A DNA stretch of 64,000 nt from Puccinellia tenuiflora (GCA_012064385.1 QRDG01001356.1:1085660-1149659); one strand, 5' to 3'; positions 23,110-35,089 are shown, numbered from the stretch's first letter. Notes: generated by a model from the letters alone, not told the origin. Numbers and translations are program-made.

Positions 23110-24435
23110 TGCTCGGTGAGATCAATTTATCCTTAGATTAGTTTTGTTTTACCTACAGTCCAGAAAAAGCCTACAAAAAAAATATTCTTGTCCCACAACC
23201 AGCCTCAGCCTTTTCGCTTTTATCACTTAGTTTTTGTTTTGTTGAATTTCCGCTGCATCGTGTGTCGAGTTGCTGGTTTTAGTGTCTAGTCTTTTAGAGT
23301 TTCGAGTTCTAGTCACTTTTTATCACGTCGTTGCATCTGTGTTTTCATCACATATTCATCACATCTTTTCGTTCCGTCGCCATTGCATCTGCTCATCTGT
23401 CTACCACCGCCTCCGCCTGTTCATCTGTCTACCCCCACCGTCATTCACCATTAGAAAAAAAAAGTGTGAGTTAAAAAAAAAAGGAGAGTAAAAAAAAAGG
23501 AGAAAAAAAAGAAGAGAGAAAAAAAAATCGAACCGACCAGGTTCTGTCGTCTGGTTAGGAAGTTGCTTTCCTTGCTTTTATCTTCTTGGGAACCGTGAAA
23601 AAAAAACCGATCAGGATAGTTTGGAAAGGAATCAGTTTGGTTACTACGAGTTTTTGTTGTGCTATTAATCTTGGGCAGGTATCCTGGCTACTTTCCCAGC
23701 TTGACACGTTTATCGGAGGAATCAACTGCTATTTGTCCGCCACATCTTCTCGGCAACCCGTGGCCTATTTCCAACAAGTTCAAAGCACATCAGTTCTGCT
23801 ATCTTCGGTCAGGCGTTGCCACAGAGATCGTGCTGTTTTGGTTACTTTACCGACACGACCGGCATCAACTGCATTCTAGTTCAACGCCTCTGTGCTCGCT
23901 GATCCGGTGTTGATCTTTTCCCGTCATCGGCCTGCGCTCTTGTATCGCATTGGGTCACTGGCCGTGTGGCCGGGTTTTACATCCAGCACTGCGTCAGGCT
24001 TTCCACAAACAACTGCTTCTGCTCTGATTATACTAATCGGTGTTTCGCTGTTCCGAATCTTCGTTCCGTTGCTACGTGATTACGTCTGTGTCTTAGGCTC
24101 GCGTCTCTAGCACAGTCTAGCTTAGGACCAGCACTTGACAACTTTGAGCGCATTTTCACCTTTACATTTACTAACGTGGTTCTATCAATTTTCTCCATAT
24201 ATTTAAGCCTACCTACAGCTCCACATATTTCTACACCGTGCGATAGCGTTCGCTTGGTAATCGCTTTGTCCAATCTTTGGGGTGTTGATCTTTGCGGTTG
24301 CCGTGACGCCCTCCTGCTTGGTAAGGAACTTGTAAGAGCTTTGTATTTTGCTTGATGGATTATGCGACTTGCCACCACGTCCTAATAGTTGATAGGAACA
24401 TATACTTGTGATTTGTTTCCTGTTTTCTACTAATC
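23110..24435 (+). other. Long untranslated leader of N2
   Basis: About 1.3 kb between the primer site and the gag ATG has no convincing ORF. It contains an A/G-rich tract at 23450-23535 made of A-runs separated by G(A)G, and a T/C-rich stretch before it. Confidence 0.6.
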
Positions 24436-26406
24436 ATGACAGGTTCTGGAGTTAGAAGTTTTTGGGCTTCGTCTATCGTTGGAGATGTGCCGGCACCTAC
24501 AACAAGTCAACAACCACCACGGGAGGTGCAAATACGTACCCATGCACATGATCAGGTTACTGTTTCGATGCCACCATTTGCGGGTCGGTATAAACCTGAT
24601 TTATATATTGAATGGGAATTTGAGATAAATGCTATATTTGTTTTCCACAATTTTTCTGAGCGTAAGAAAGTAAAGTTTGCAATTGGTACATTCACTGGTT
24701 TGGCTTCTATTTGGTGGAATGAATATTGTCGTTTATATCCTGATTATATACCTACTACTTGGCATGACCTGAAACTTGCTATGAGATATAAATTTGTTCC
24801 ATCATACTATACCAATGACATGATTAAAAAATTGCAAAATTTAAAACAAGGTAATAACAGTGTAAAAGAATATTATGATGCTCTAGAAACTACCTTGTTG
24901 TATTCATTTTTAGAAGAAAGTGAAGAAGATTTTATGGATAGATTTTGGAGAGGTTTAAACCGTGATATCCAGGACATAATAATGAATGAAGAGTTGTATT
25001 CTGTCAACCATTTGTTTCGTCTTGCTTGTAAAGCTGAACAGAAAATACGAAGATGTGGACATAAGACCAACAAGTGCGCGACAAAATCACCGTCATCAGC
25101 AGCAAAGAAGGTTACTTCCACGATTGCTGCACCTACTTTGGCAGCCATACCTTCTTTTGATGGGGTCTCACCACGACAAGCTTGTGCCGTGTCAGCACAG
25201 AAGGTACCATCATCATCTGAAACAAACCTGCGAGGTCATGGTAAAGGTACTGTTGTTGTCCCTTCCGAAGAGATTGATGTACGCACCGTTAAATTAAATA
25301 CATCATGTGCTGAACTATCTGCTTTGATCACACCGTCTATCCTAGAGGATTATGTTGCTGATTCAAACTCACCGTGTGATCAAACAATTGAGACACCTAC
25401 TGTTTTGGGTGGACCTATAGCTGAAAATAATTCTTCTAATGATTTGAGTGTACCCATTGAACTTAGTGCGGGTAAGAATGAACCTTGTGACTTGATAGTT
25501 GAATCTGATTTGGATCATATAAAATTGGTTAGGAATAATGAAGTGTTGGCTAGAATTTGTCATGCTAATTCTTTCTTTTCTGTCACAATGAATCCACCTG
25601 TGTCTTTGTCACATGCTAGAGATAAGATTGCTGAAATCACATGTTTGAAGAGTGTTTACGTCCCTGAGTTTACATTTTATTTGGTTGGAGATTATGACGC
25701 AGACAATATTTATATGGTACATAGGATTTGCATCGTCTGTGATGACTCTGTTTGTTTGAGAGAAGATAAGTCTGTGCAACTGCTCAATCATTTTGATATG
25801 ACCTCCAGTATTGGTATTGAATTTTTACAAACTAGTTGGTTCCACGACTCCTTATTTAAGGATGCTGTAGCTTATAATTTGGATACCATGAATTTTTACT
25901 CGCCTATTCTGGGATGGTTTAATGATGAGCGTTGCAAAATAAATATTATGGATATATGCTTCACTTATATTTGCAAACTGAGTTGCGATGCATGTTGGAA
26001 TATTACTGATGATCTTCTGAGCTACTACGACAATTCTTTTTGTTCAACATTAAATGTCCAACAAGGGAGAGGAATTAAAATGGATGACGTATATATATAC
26101 CACGTATACACCATGTCTCTTTTGTTAGCATGTTTACAGAATAAACATCGCCGAGGACGGCTTTATTTTCAAGAAAGGGAGGATGATGTGGACATGGTTA
26201 CCTTGGATACGACCAAAATTACTACTCGCGAGCATATTTTTCAGGTGAATTCTAGTAGGAAATACAGAATTTATTATTCTATTATTATGAACAACATTAC
26301 TACATCTGTATTTTTAATATGCAGAATTATCGAGTATTTGTACAAGCCACGCATAAAAATGCGAGATCGACGTGGACACGAAGGCATGTTTCCAATTCTG
26401 GTCTAG
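24436..26406 (+). CDS. gag-like protein of N2 (656 aa)
   Basis: The N-terminal half is a gypsy-type capsid: MPPFAGRYKPDLYIEWEFE, then GLASIWWNEY and a C-terminal capsid helix set (NNSVKEYYDALETTLL, DFMDRFWRGLNRDI). No CCHC knuckle is complete; RRCGHKTNKCATK is a possible remnant. The C-terminal ~400 residues are of unknown function, with clustered Cys and aromatic residues and the DDVYIYHVYTMS motif also seen in N1. The ORF runs through the polypurine tract into the 3' LTR and stops at TAG 26404-26406. The 5' LTR has TGG at that position, so the present stop is a recent G-to-A change. No pol follows. Confidence 0.8.
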   Translation: MTGSGVRSFWASSIVGDVPAPTTSQQPPREVQIRTHAHDQVTVSMPPFAGRYKPDLYIEWEFEINAIFVFHNFSERKKVKFAIGTFTGLASIWWNEYCRLYPDYIPTTWHDLKLAMRYKFVPSYYTNDMIKKLQNLKQGNNSVKEYYDALETTLLYSFLEESEEDFMDRFWRGLNRDIQDIIMNEELYSVNHLFRLACKAEQKIRRCGHKTNKCATKSPSSAAKKVTSTIAAPTLAAIPSFDGVSPRQACAVSAQKVPSSSETNLRGHGKGTVVVPSEEIDVRTVKLNTSCAELSALITPSILEDYVADSNSPCDQTIETPTVLGGPIAENNSSNDLSVPIELSAGKNEPCDLIVESDLDHIKLVRNNEVLARICHANSFFSVTMNPPVSLSHARDKIAEITCLKSVYVPEFTFYLVGDYDADNIYMVHRICIVCDDSVCLREDKSVQLLNHFDMTSSIGIEFLQTSWFHDSLFKDAVAYNLDTMNFYSPILGWFNDERCKINIMDICFTYICKLSCDACWNITDDLLSYYDNSFCSTLNVQQGRGIKMDDVYIYHVYTMSLLLACLQNKHRRGRLYFQEREDDVDMVTLDTTKITTREHIFQVNSSRKYRIYYSIIMNNITTSVFLICRIIEYLYKPRIKMRDRRGHEGMFPILV

Positions 26407-27041
26407 GCCAGGCACGTAGCAGCACAAAGCGAACACACATGCAAGTACGTAGCAGCACCAAGCAAATACACATGCAAGCCTTGCATGCATCCAGCATTGA
26501 CGTGTGAGTCTTCAAAGAAGAGCAGCTTCATAGTGCCATGCACGAGCAGGACCTTGACAGGACGTGGGCTTTGGGCCTCGACTGCTGTGCCAGAAAAGAA
26601 GTCCAACATGCGGTCCAGATCAACCACGTCTACACGCGCCGACGCCTGCCTCCTCCTTAATAAATAGCTACCTGTAAATTAGGGTTAATTGGATTTTGTT
26701 TAGTTTAAGACTTAGCCATTGCTATTCTTCGCCATAGACAACAGTGTCGGTTCAGACCTTTTGTACTACGCACTTGCAGAATCCCATCTATAAAGCTTTC
26801 ATCTTTAATCCGCAATATCTTGATTGCATCTATAATTCTTGCTAGTTCTTCGATTGCTTGCAGGAATTGATCTTCGGATCAGGTTGATCTAGCCCCGGCG
26901 AGATCAATAGCCTCGGAAGTTGGTGTAGCGATTGCTAAGGCGCAACGTCACGTACGTTTGTAGTCGGATCGTCAACGTCGACCTCCACCCAAATCGAGAG
27001 AAATCCATCTCATCGAAAGATCGGACCCCTTTACCTTATCA
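26184..27041 (+). repeat. 3' LTR of N2
   Basis: It is preceded by AAGAAAGGGAGGA (26171-26183), the polypurine tract. Length equals that of the 5' LTR, with two substitutions seen. Confidence 0.93.
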
Positions 27042-27453
27042 GCCCTCGACCTGCAACCAGTAACCGATGGGCTGGTCGTCGTCCGTGTCCACCGCCACCG
27101 CGAAGGAGTCCGGCAGATGAAGCCGGCTGCGCAGTCTTCTGTCCAGATCCACGACGAAATCAAACGGAGGGAAGCCGGTGTGGGTCGTCCTCCGCGAGGG
27201 AGGGCTCGGCGAACCTCCCGCTCCGCGGCTTCCACGACCTCGGCTTCCACGACCGCGGCCGCCACCGCGACCAAGCCTCGCTCGGCCTCGGGGGGCAACT
27301 CTTCCGCGACCGCCGGACGCCACTTCTGCCCCCGTCAAGGATGAGCGCGAGCAACCAGCTCCTCTCTTAGCCCCCGCCATCGACGCGCTCACCTCTGAGG
27401 AAGAGTGGGGTTGATGAAGGAGTGAAGACGAATGAAGATCCTGAGGGGTATCC

Positions 27454-28161
27454 TGTGGGGACCCCGGACTAGCTGTCCAAAATACCCGATTATGGTTCAC
27501 ACAACGATCCCAGGATCAGTCTGTCGTTGCCCATAATCCGAATTGAATACCAAAGTTTACATCCATTACAATACCGACTTCAAGTCTTACATAATAGATC
27601 ATTTAGACCAAGTCTTACATTGGTGCCTTCTTGGGCCAAAGCAACAACATTCAGCGGAAGCTACGTAGCGGAAGTCCAACGCGCCCTATCGACGACCCGA
27701 CAGACAGTTGACTCACGAAGATCCCTAATTCGCATAGAAGTCACCATACTCCGCTTCGGCGTAGTTCTACTCGAGATCTGGCTAAGACAATAGCCAGGGA
27801 CGAAACCAATATGAGTACAATGGGAATTGTACTCGCAAACTACCCCTAACGTGAGTATGCACCAGTTTTTAAGTTTCATCCTATAGCACTTTTACTTATT
27901 AAAACATCTCTACATCTTTGTTGAAAAACATCTCTATATCTTAGTTGAAAAAGATAAGAAGGAATTCATATCTATCTTAGAGATTATCACAAGTTTTATT
28001 AATTTTTCCAAAACTCCTCCTTTTTCCCGACCATATCTCATCATGGCCTATTTATCTCCACCAACTCATACCACTCCATTTGGTATAGTTGGATAATACC
28101 ACCTCCACATTTGTTTCTTTAAGCTTGCCACTTTGGTAAAACTTGCACATAGCCTAGTACA
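27454..28161 (-). mobile_element. Orphan fragment of Tekay-type LTR
   Basis: TGTGGGGACCCCGG... follows GGGGTATCC exactly as at 30719, then stops at the duplication junction (28162). It retains the CATACCACTCCATTTGG stretch that the right-hand LTR (about 41730) has lost, so it derives from the left LTR by duplication and not by a separate insertion. Confidence 0.85.
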
Positions 28162-29122
28162 GCCTGAGGGGCTAGTGTCCTGTAATAGGGTGTAAGAATC
28201 GTCGCCAGGAGAATAAAAGATAAGTTATTTCAATTCCCGTGAGCCTCAATCCTTCCATGGAAGCGTGTTATCCTTAGCAACCTGTAAGCAGGGGGATGGT
28301 ATGTGCCGGTGGCAGATGGGTAGAAGCGCCGCGAGTGGCCTCGCAGGCAAAGGCACCGCCGCCCGATCATGCCGTGCTGCCGCGGAAAGGGGAATCGGGC
28401 AGTGCTGTGGTGAAACGCACCTCACCATAGAAATGTACTACCAACTATGCTTGCGGTTTGCTTCGGATAACACGCTAGCATGATAGGAAAGAGGGTCCAT
28501 TCTTTTCCTACTGAAAGTTTGCTGTGTGTAGCTCCTTCCCGGGACAGGATTGGGCGGCGGGACACGAAAAAAAGGAGTTCGACACCCGGGAAGGGCTGGA
28601 GACGCAACAGGAAAACATCTAAGTTCTTGCATCACCATCCTGCATTTAGGCAGAACATCTCGCTCAGAGTCAATATACCATCGACCTGCACATGCTTGAC
28701 GGTTGATGAGAGCCTTTGCGGGGGTATGCGACCACCCCGGTGAACGGTCCGTTTCCCTCTGGCCTAGTACCCGTGGACAGTGGCGAAGGACTCCCGGAAG
28801 GTATAGTCTGACTTAGGGGGTACATCTATCTTGCGGAGGTAGAGTGCCTTGCACCTAAGTGGCCTCCTCTGAAAACCAGACGGCGCGTTAGTGCAAAGGA
28901 AGATTTGGGAAATGACCCCGGGAGTTGAGTCTAGTGTTGCATACATCCGAATTGACATTCTGAATTACATTCTTGAATTTACATTCGGTTGTGCAACTAC
29001 TAGACCCTATGCTACTATGGCCAGCTTGGAGTTAGCGCTCCCTTGCCTTGTTCGCACCCAACGGGGGACCTCTCAATTCCCGGGGATGCTTGGGAGGAGA
29101 GGGGAAACCCGGAAGGATTTTT

Positions 29123-29600
29123 TCAGGCGTCTCCTGGCTGTTTGGTGCGTCCTGGCGCCAGGCAGGGGAGCAGAGAGACTACCTCGGCCGCCACCTCGCT
29201 CATGGCGTTGTCGTCCGCCTGCGACAGGGGACAAGCTCGGTCAGGATCTAGACCAGGCCCAATAGGAGCAAGGGGCCGAGAAAAACGCAACACTGACCTG
29301 TTCGATGGCGTCGAACTCCTCCCAGAGCTGGGATGCCTCCGGGATCCCCGCGGTCTTCTCCTTCAAGGCCGCCAGAAGCCGAGCCCTGCGGAGCGCACGC
29401 ACCCGAGCCTCCTCCTGGGCTGCGGGACCCGAGATCGTCGCCAAGCGTGAAACGCCCATAGCGAGGGCCAGGCGCGACATCACCTCATCTTCTTCTCTAG
29501 CGGCACGGCCCCCAGTTCCCCTGGGAGCCTCCGGCGCGCCCCGGTGCACGGACGCCACCGTCGACGTCCCTGAGAAGGACATCCCTACCTCCCCCGACAT
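29123..29600 (-). CDS. Antisense gene aORF1, copy 2 (two exons)
   Basis: Exon 1 is 29600-29298, the intron 29297-29219 (79 bp) and exon 2 is 29218-29123. Splice sites, lengths and the stop are the same as in copies 1 and 3. Differences from copy 1 are mostly single substitutions. The TATA box is at 29688-29695. The encoded protein begins MSGEVGMSFSGTSTVAS and ends ...QPGDA. Function is unknown. Confidence 0.6.
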
Positions 29601-30006
29601 GTCCTTGTGGTTTGTGATGGGGCAGGGAGGGCAAGAAGCAAGAGGAAGCAAGACTAAGGGTGGCCAAGGAGCTGGGGGCTAGAGAGCCTTTTATAGGCCC
29701 TCTGTTCCCCACTGGCCCCTCTGACGGTTCAGCTAACGCCGCAATCAAGAGCGAGTTTTGCAGAAAACCGTTCACGATCGCATCTATTTAGCTTGAAGGC
29801 CAAGCGACAGCAAGAGTACAAGTTTTTCGTGATCCAAAAGTCTACAATGGGGCCTACTTTTTACAAAGAAAGGTTGGCTCCTACGCAAGCCAGGAGCATC
29901 CCCGCACCACGGAAGGCGCTACTTCTAGAAGTACGTCGACGAGGCCTCCAAGAAGGAGGTCAAGGACATCTTTGGGGGGCGCTGCCGCGGTGCCGCCCCA
30001 GCCTCT

Positions 30007-30645
30007 TCAGGGAAGCGGGCTCCTCTCGGCCTTGATGCTGAGGTTGTCCTCTTCATCTTCATCATCGTCCCCTTCATCGTAGCTGCTGTTGCGACTGCTG
30101 CTGTCGCTCTCCATGTAGCAACCCTCGCGTCCTCCATCGGCACGGAAGATCTTCACGGAGAGTGTCTCATCCCCGTCGTACTCGAACGACAGGTACTGCC
30201 CCCGGGTAGGGCGACGGGAGCGCGCGAATGCTTTGCATCCCTTCCCCAGGAGCATGGAGCCGTCGACGGTGTACTCCGCTTTGACCCAGAAGGGGCCGTT
30301 GGGACAGCCCTCGACCTGCAACCAGTAACCGGTGGGCCGGTCGTCGTCCGTGTCCACTGCCACCGCGAAGGAGTCCGGCAGATGAAGCCGGCTGCGCAGT
30401 CTTCTGTCCAGATCCACGACGAAATCAAACGGAGGGAAGCCGGCGTGGGTCGTCCTCCGCGAGGGAGGGCTCGGCGAACCTCCCGCTCTGCGGCTTCCAC
30501 GACCTCGGCTTCCATGACCGCGGCCGCCACCGCGACCAAGCCTCGCTCGGCCTCGGGGGGCAACTCTTCCGCGAGCGCCGGACGCCACTTCTACCCCCGT
30601 CAAGGATGAGCGCGAGCAACCAGCTCCTCTCTTAGCCCCCGCCAT
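30007..30645 (-). CDS. Antisense B3-like DNA-binding protein, copy 2
   Basis: This 212-residue ORF starts at MAGAKRG (ATG 30645), the ATG shared by all three copies; an in-frame extension to 30765 enters LTR sequence and is less likely. Residues 20-60 are Arg/Gly-rich (RGRGRGS-like). Residues about 82-170 read as a B3 domain: RLRSRLHLPDSF (strand 1), GYWLQVEGCPNGPFWVKA, LLGKGCKAFARS (canonical GW-x-x-F with Trp changed to Cys), RGQYLSFEYDG and LSVKIFRADGG. An acidic tail follows (DEGDDDEDEED). B3 domains are plant-specific DNA-binding folds (ARF, ABI3/VP1, REM). It lies antisense in the 3' region of a Tat element, upstream of aORF1. Capture of a host gene is the simplest explanation. Confidence 0.65.
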   Translation of the reverse strand: MAGAKRGAGCSRSSLTGVEVASGARGRVAPRGRARLGRGGGRGHGSRGRGSRRAGGSPSPPSRRTTHAGFPPFDFVVDLDRRLRSRLHLPDSFAVAVDTDDDRPTGYWLQVEGCPNGPFWVKAEYTVDGSMLLGKGCKAFARSRRPTRGQYLSFEYDGDETLSVKIFRADGGREGCYMESDSSSRNSSYDEGDDDEDEEDNLSIKAERSPLP

Positions 30646-30718
30646 CGACGCGCTCACCTCTGAGGAAGAGTGGGGTTGAGGAAGGAGTGAAGACGAATGA
30701 AGATCCTGAGGGGTATCC

Positions 30719-33700
30719 TGTGGGGACCCCGGACTAGCTGTCCGAAATACCCGATTATGGTTCACACAACGATCCCAGGATCAGTCTGTCGTTGCCCATA
30801 ATCCGAATTGAATACCAAAGTTTACATCCATTACAATACTGACTTCAAGTCTTACATAATAGGTCATTTAGACCAAGTCTTACATAGGTGCCTTCTTGGG
30901 CCAAAGCAACAACATTCAGCGGAAGCTACGTAGTGGAAGTCCAACGCGCCCTATCGACGACCCGACAGACAGTTGACTCACGAAGATCCCTAATTCGCAT
31001 AGAAGTCACCATACTCTGCTTCGGCGTAGTTCTCCTCGAGATCTGGCTAAGACAATAGCCAGGGACGAAACCAATATGAGTACAATGGGAATTGTACTCG
31101 CAAACTACCCCTAACGTGAATATGCACCAGTTTTTAAGTTTCATCCTATAGCACTTTTACTTATTAAAACATCTCTACATCTTTGTTGAAAAACATCTCT
31201 ATATCTTAGTTGAAAAAGATAAGAAGGAATTCATATCTATCTTAGAGATTATCACAAGTTTTATTAAATTTTCCAAAACTCCTCCTTTTTCCCGACCATA
31301 TCTCATCATGGCGTATTTATCTCCACCAAATCATACCACTCCATTTGGTATAGTTGGATAATACCACCTCCACATTTGTTTCTTTAAGCTTGCCACTTTG
31401 GTAAAACTTGCACATAGCCTAGTACAACCTCCCAACTGTCCATATCCGAGGACTCGGCTATTCGAATAGTTTTGTACCCTTTGCAGAGGTAGCACGCTTT
31501 TCCCACACCCATCCGGTAACTCATCGTGTCTGCCACGTCCCGCCATACAAGGTGTATGCGAAGTTGAGCCACCGACCATAGCCTGTCCTTTTGCTCATGC
31601 TAGTATAGGACCCTGCCGCTACGAATTCGCCATTCCTTCGACACCTAGTACAGGATCCCCCGTCGAGGAACCTGGATGTGAGGACTCGTAGTTCTGCCCG
31701 GCGAGCAGAGCCCTTCAATCCCTCGTCCATCAGACGCCGAGACCCAGGTCAGGGGGTAGGTCGCCATGACCATCCCCTCATGGAACGAGGTCATCCTCGT
31801 TGTTGAGGCATCCCACACTAATATGAGCAAATTATATGGCTACGCCCGTTCCCATATGTGGGTAGATGTGGTCGCACAGGTTATTGGCTGGTCATCATAG
31901 TACTAAGACACAATGTGCATTTTTCATAAACATCTCCAATCATCAATTTTCCACTTCCATACCGACCATTCGACATGTCCATTCATCCAGGTACTTTAAA
32001 AAGGAGTTTGGAATAAACCATATTTTTCCCATCCTATAGTTTGAAATATCTACTCTATATTTCTACATAGGGTGGCAAAATAGTTTTCATGTCTTTGTAA
32101 AAAGGTTTTCAAAATCATCACTACTTTTGAATGTTTCAGGTGATCAAAATTAAATGTATATAAATGCAAGCTCAGTGAAGTAGCTTGCCTTGCTCAACAA
32201 AGTGCTCGGGTTCTTGCTGTTCGAAGTATTCTCCTTCATCGTAGACTCCGGCAACGTTCTCGTCTATTCGATAAGGAACAATACAAGCAAACAATCACTA
32301 AGACTAAACAAACAAGCATCACATCATTACAATCATCAACAACACAATTAGCTACTGCACACACAAGGCAACACAATTTGGTTTCAATTTGATTTAATTA
32401 ACCACTTTTTTAATTGTGTCACAATTATGGCAGAAACTAGGGTTTCATGTTTAATTGCATAACTTCAGTTCTGTTGATCACAAAATTATGACCTAAATTC
32501 CTACAGAAATCTAATGATGTGTAGAAGCTATCCCAATTGGATTTAATTCAATTTGAACTATCAAACTCCCTGTCTTAATCCAGAGAGCTAATATTCTAGT
32601 TTTTGCTACAACTCAAGTTAATATTATTCAAAAATTAAATCCTTTTAGGGACATCTAGCATTGACTAAATGTGATCTAACCAAATTGGTCAAAACTCATT
32701 TGGATCTACCATTATTGTTTTAAAAAATGTTTGATTTCAGAAAGGTTTCCTTTATTGTATCAGATGCCAATTAATTAATAATGATCAGTTAATCCTACAA
32801 AAATTAGGGCAGCTAAGTCATCACAGTGCTAAACTAGCAAAATTGGATTCACATTATTTGGGCTTTTAGAGCATCAGAAACAAACAAGTTTATGTTTAAA
32901 ACCGTCTGTTCTAAGTAATTCACCATTTTCTTAATATTAACTCAATTAATGTGGGACCAGTGCCATTAAATAGATAATTTGATAAGCTACCAGTACACCA
33001 AATTTCATAATTTTTGATAAGCTACCAGTACACCAAATCTCCAGATATTTAATTTCTAAGCGGGGTGCTGATTTTCATAATTTAAATCCATAATACGAAA
33101 ATGGAAATCGGCCCGGGTGAAAATGGCTTAACGGGCCGGCCCACAGGAATTTCCCGCGCCGGGATTTGTTCAAAATGCTGACTGGTGGGGTCCTGTCGGT
33201 CAGTTTTTAATTAAAAACCGAACCGGTATGCGGCCGTTGGATTTGGATCCAACGGCCTGTGACGGCCAGGTCGGCGATGACCTAAAAACGGCCGCGCCGC
33301 CGTGCCCTAGACGACGGTGGCAGCTCGGGAGCTCACCTAGGGGGCTCGGGAGGCGATGGAGTCGACGGCGACGTGGTGCGGAGGCTCGAGGAAGACGATG
33401 GGCTGACTCGCGCGTGCTGGGGAGGTCTCGGTCGACGGCTGCAGCTCCGGGACGGGCTCGGGATGGATCCTTCGCCGGCGAGCTCCTCAAGTGTCCTGAG
33501 CACGGGAAACAGAGGCGAGGGTGAGCGGCGGGTGCGGGAGGAAGAACATGGAGGTGAGAGGCAGAGAAACGGAGGAGAGGCAGCGCGGCCTGGCGGCCGT
33601 GGTCGACCTCGGGCAATGCCGAGCTCGCAGAGCTCGGCCTCCACGGCCGGGGTGGAGAGCAGCAGATGCTCCCGCCCTTCTGGCGGGTGCAGAGGGGTGG

Positions 33701-35087
33701 TGGCGAGTGAGGGGGAGCGAGTGAGGGTGGGGGAGTGGTGCGGGTTACTTGGGAGGGCTCGGGGTGGCTTTTATAGCCGAACGGCGGTGCACCGTGGACC
33801 GAGAGCGGCGAGCGAGCTAGGGTTAGAGAGAGAGAGCGCCATTAACGGCTAGTTGGTGTGGCAACGGTCTCCGGTGCGATTAGGGCTTAGTGGGAGCGAG
33901 GGGAGCGCGCTAGGGCTGAGCTGGAGCTCGGGGTGGCGCGGGTCCAGTGCGCAGGCAGGGTGTTCGATGGTGGGTATGGGGCAGGTGCGGCACAGGGCCA
34001 TGGCGACGCGAGGGTGGGGTGAGCCATGTCATCCATCCTCGCCCTCCGGTGCAGTGGCGGGTGCTAGGGTTTAGTGTGCTGCCGGGAATACCGAGATGAC
34101 CACGTCATGGCGAGCACGGTGAGGCGATCATGCGTGCGTCCTCCAGATGGAACCGGGGTGGTTGGGCTCATGTCTGTGAGAGAGAGGAGGGACAGGGGTA
34201 CGTGCTGGCGCGAGCGAGAGGGCTGGCGAGCAGAGCAACGTCCGCGGCGACGGGTGGCTAGGGTTTCGGTATGGAGGAGTACGGGGCGAGGGAGAGGGAG
34301 CTCGGGGTGCTCCGACTCGCTAGGGGGGCCTGGGCTAGCTGCAGAGGAGGGGGTGACACTCGTCGGTCGAGAGGGAGAGATAGAACACGAGTGAGAGAGA
34401 GAGTGCGGGTGCGGGAGAGCAGCATGGCTGCCATGCTCCTCCATGGACTTGGCCGGCCATGCTGGGAGGATGGGGTGGCAAGTGGGTGCACAGTGGGGAG
34501 AGTAGGCAGGAGGGTGAAAAGGGGTCGAGTCCCCCGGCTTCTACCACGATTTTTGCACCGGTTTTGGAAAGGGCAGATTCGTGCCCATAAGGTGTTTGAC
34601 GAAATGCTCCAATGAAATTTAAAATCGATTTGCTGAAATTTAATTCCACCATGGACTATATATATATTAGTAGGGACTTTTGGTGCTATGATGGAATTTA
34701 TTTGGCAAGTGCATCATAGCACATTTGGTGAGTTAGAAAGAATAGGAAAGAAATAGAATTTTAATTTAAGAAGTTTAGAAATGTTTTTTGGGAGAGGGGA
34801 AAAGATATAAGAGCCAAGTGGGAGTGATCAATATGTCACCCCACTGTATTTTAGTTTGAAAGAAAATATTAATTTCTCACTTAGAGAAATTTGTGTGGCA
34901 TTTGCCCCATGATTTTATGTGATGAAGATAAGACTTTTGGTTCCTTTTTCCTATCTTCAAAATTTATACTTAGCAACCACACACAATCAAGCAACAAGAC
35001 ACAAGCAATCACACATAAAATGATAAAAAAATTGTTGTTCCTCATTTTTGGAGCTAATAACACTTATATTAATTCTGGGATGTTACA
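30719..35087 (-). repeat. 3' LTR of the chromovirus (4,369 bp)
   Basis: It runs TGTAACATCCC (35087 side) to CCCCACA (30719 side). A TATA box, TATAAAAG on the minus strand at 33768-33775, fits the element's direction. The 33220-34600 stretch is GC-rich with overlapping ORFs in all frames, but both LTR copies show indels and stops there and no domain is visible, so it is regulatory or LTR sequence. 31900-33100 is AT-rich with no feature. Confidence 0.88.
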
Positions 35088-35089
35088 AA

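Larger units (their letters stand above)
22232..27041 (+). mobile_element. Complete young gag-only LTR retrotransposon N2 (TSD GCCCT)
   Basis: GCCCT at 22227-22231 and 27042-27046 flanks two LTRs of equal length (858 bp: 22232-23089 and 26184-27041). I see only two differences between them (22453 G / 26405 A; 22860 A / 26812 G), so insertion was recent. A primer site for initiator Met-tRNA follows the 5' LTR and a purine tract precedes the 3' LTR. The single long ORF is gag-like, with no protease, RT or integrase, so mobility needs enzymes from another element. The empty site is seen in duplicate 2 at about 30309. Confidence 0.95.
21000..27380 (-). pseudogene. Antisense B3-domain gene, copy 1, split by two insertions
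   Basis: The start (ATG 27380, MAGAKRG) through the first half of the B3 domain is at 27380-27042, the second half is at 22226-22002, and the acidic tail is at 21079-21003 with the stop at 21002-21000. Element N2 (TSD GCCCT) interrupts the B3 domain and a solo LTR (TSD GCTGC) interrupts the tail. Removing the insertions and one copy of each target site restores continuity with copy 2. The broken pieces should not be annotated as separate genes. Confidence 0.75.
19134..28161. repeat. Tandem-duplication unit 1 (A1 3' region + chromovirus LTR piece)
   Basis: From the GCCT at 19134 (GCCTGAGGGGCTAGTGT) the sequence runs through the A1 3' region and into the first ~700 bp of the Tekay-type LTR (27454-28161). 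At 28162 it restarts with the same GCCTGAGGGGCTAGTGT. Without the solo LTR (21080-22001) and element N2 (22232-27041) with their duplicated target bases, the unit is about 3.29 kb, matching unit 2. Confidence 0.85.
28162..31430. repeat. Tandem-duplication unit 2
   Basis: This second copy of unit 1 has the A1 3' region at 28162-30718, then the start of the chromovirus LTR from 30719. The junction at 28162-28165 (GCCT) is shared by both parent sequences: CACGCCTGAGG in A1 and ACAGCCTCCC in the LTR. It has no solo LTR and no N2. The two antisense genes are uninterrupted here. Confidence 0.85.

Noticed and set aside
26319..26667. Short ORFs repeated at 22367-22715
   Set aside because: They are the two LTRs of N2 read in other frames.
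27454..28161. Independent solo LTR
   Set aside because: One end is missing and the left junction equals that at 30719; a tandem duplication explains it better.
33200..34650. Many long overlapping ORFs on both strands
   Set aside because: They lie in the GC-rich part of the chromovirus LTR. The other LTR copy (43370-44810) has the same stretch with frame-changing differences, and no domain is visible.
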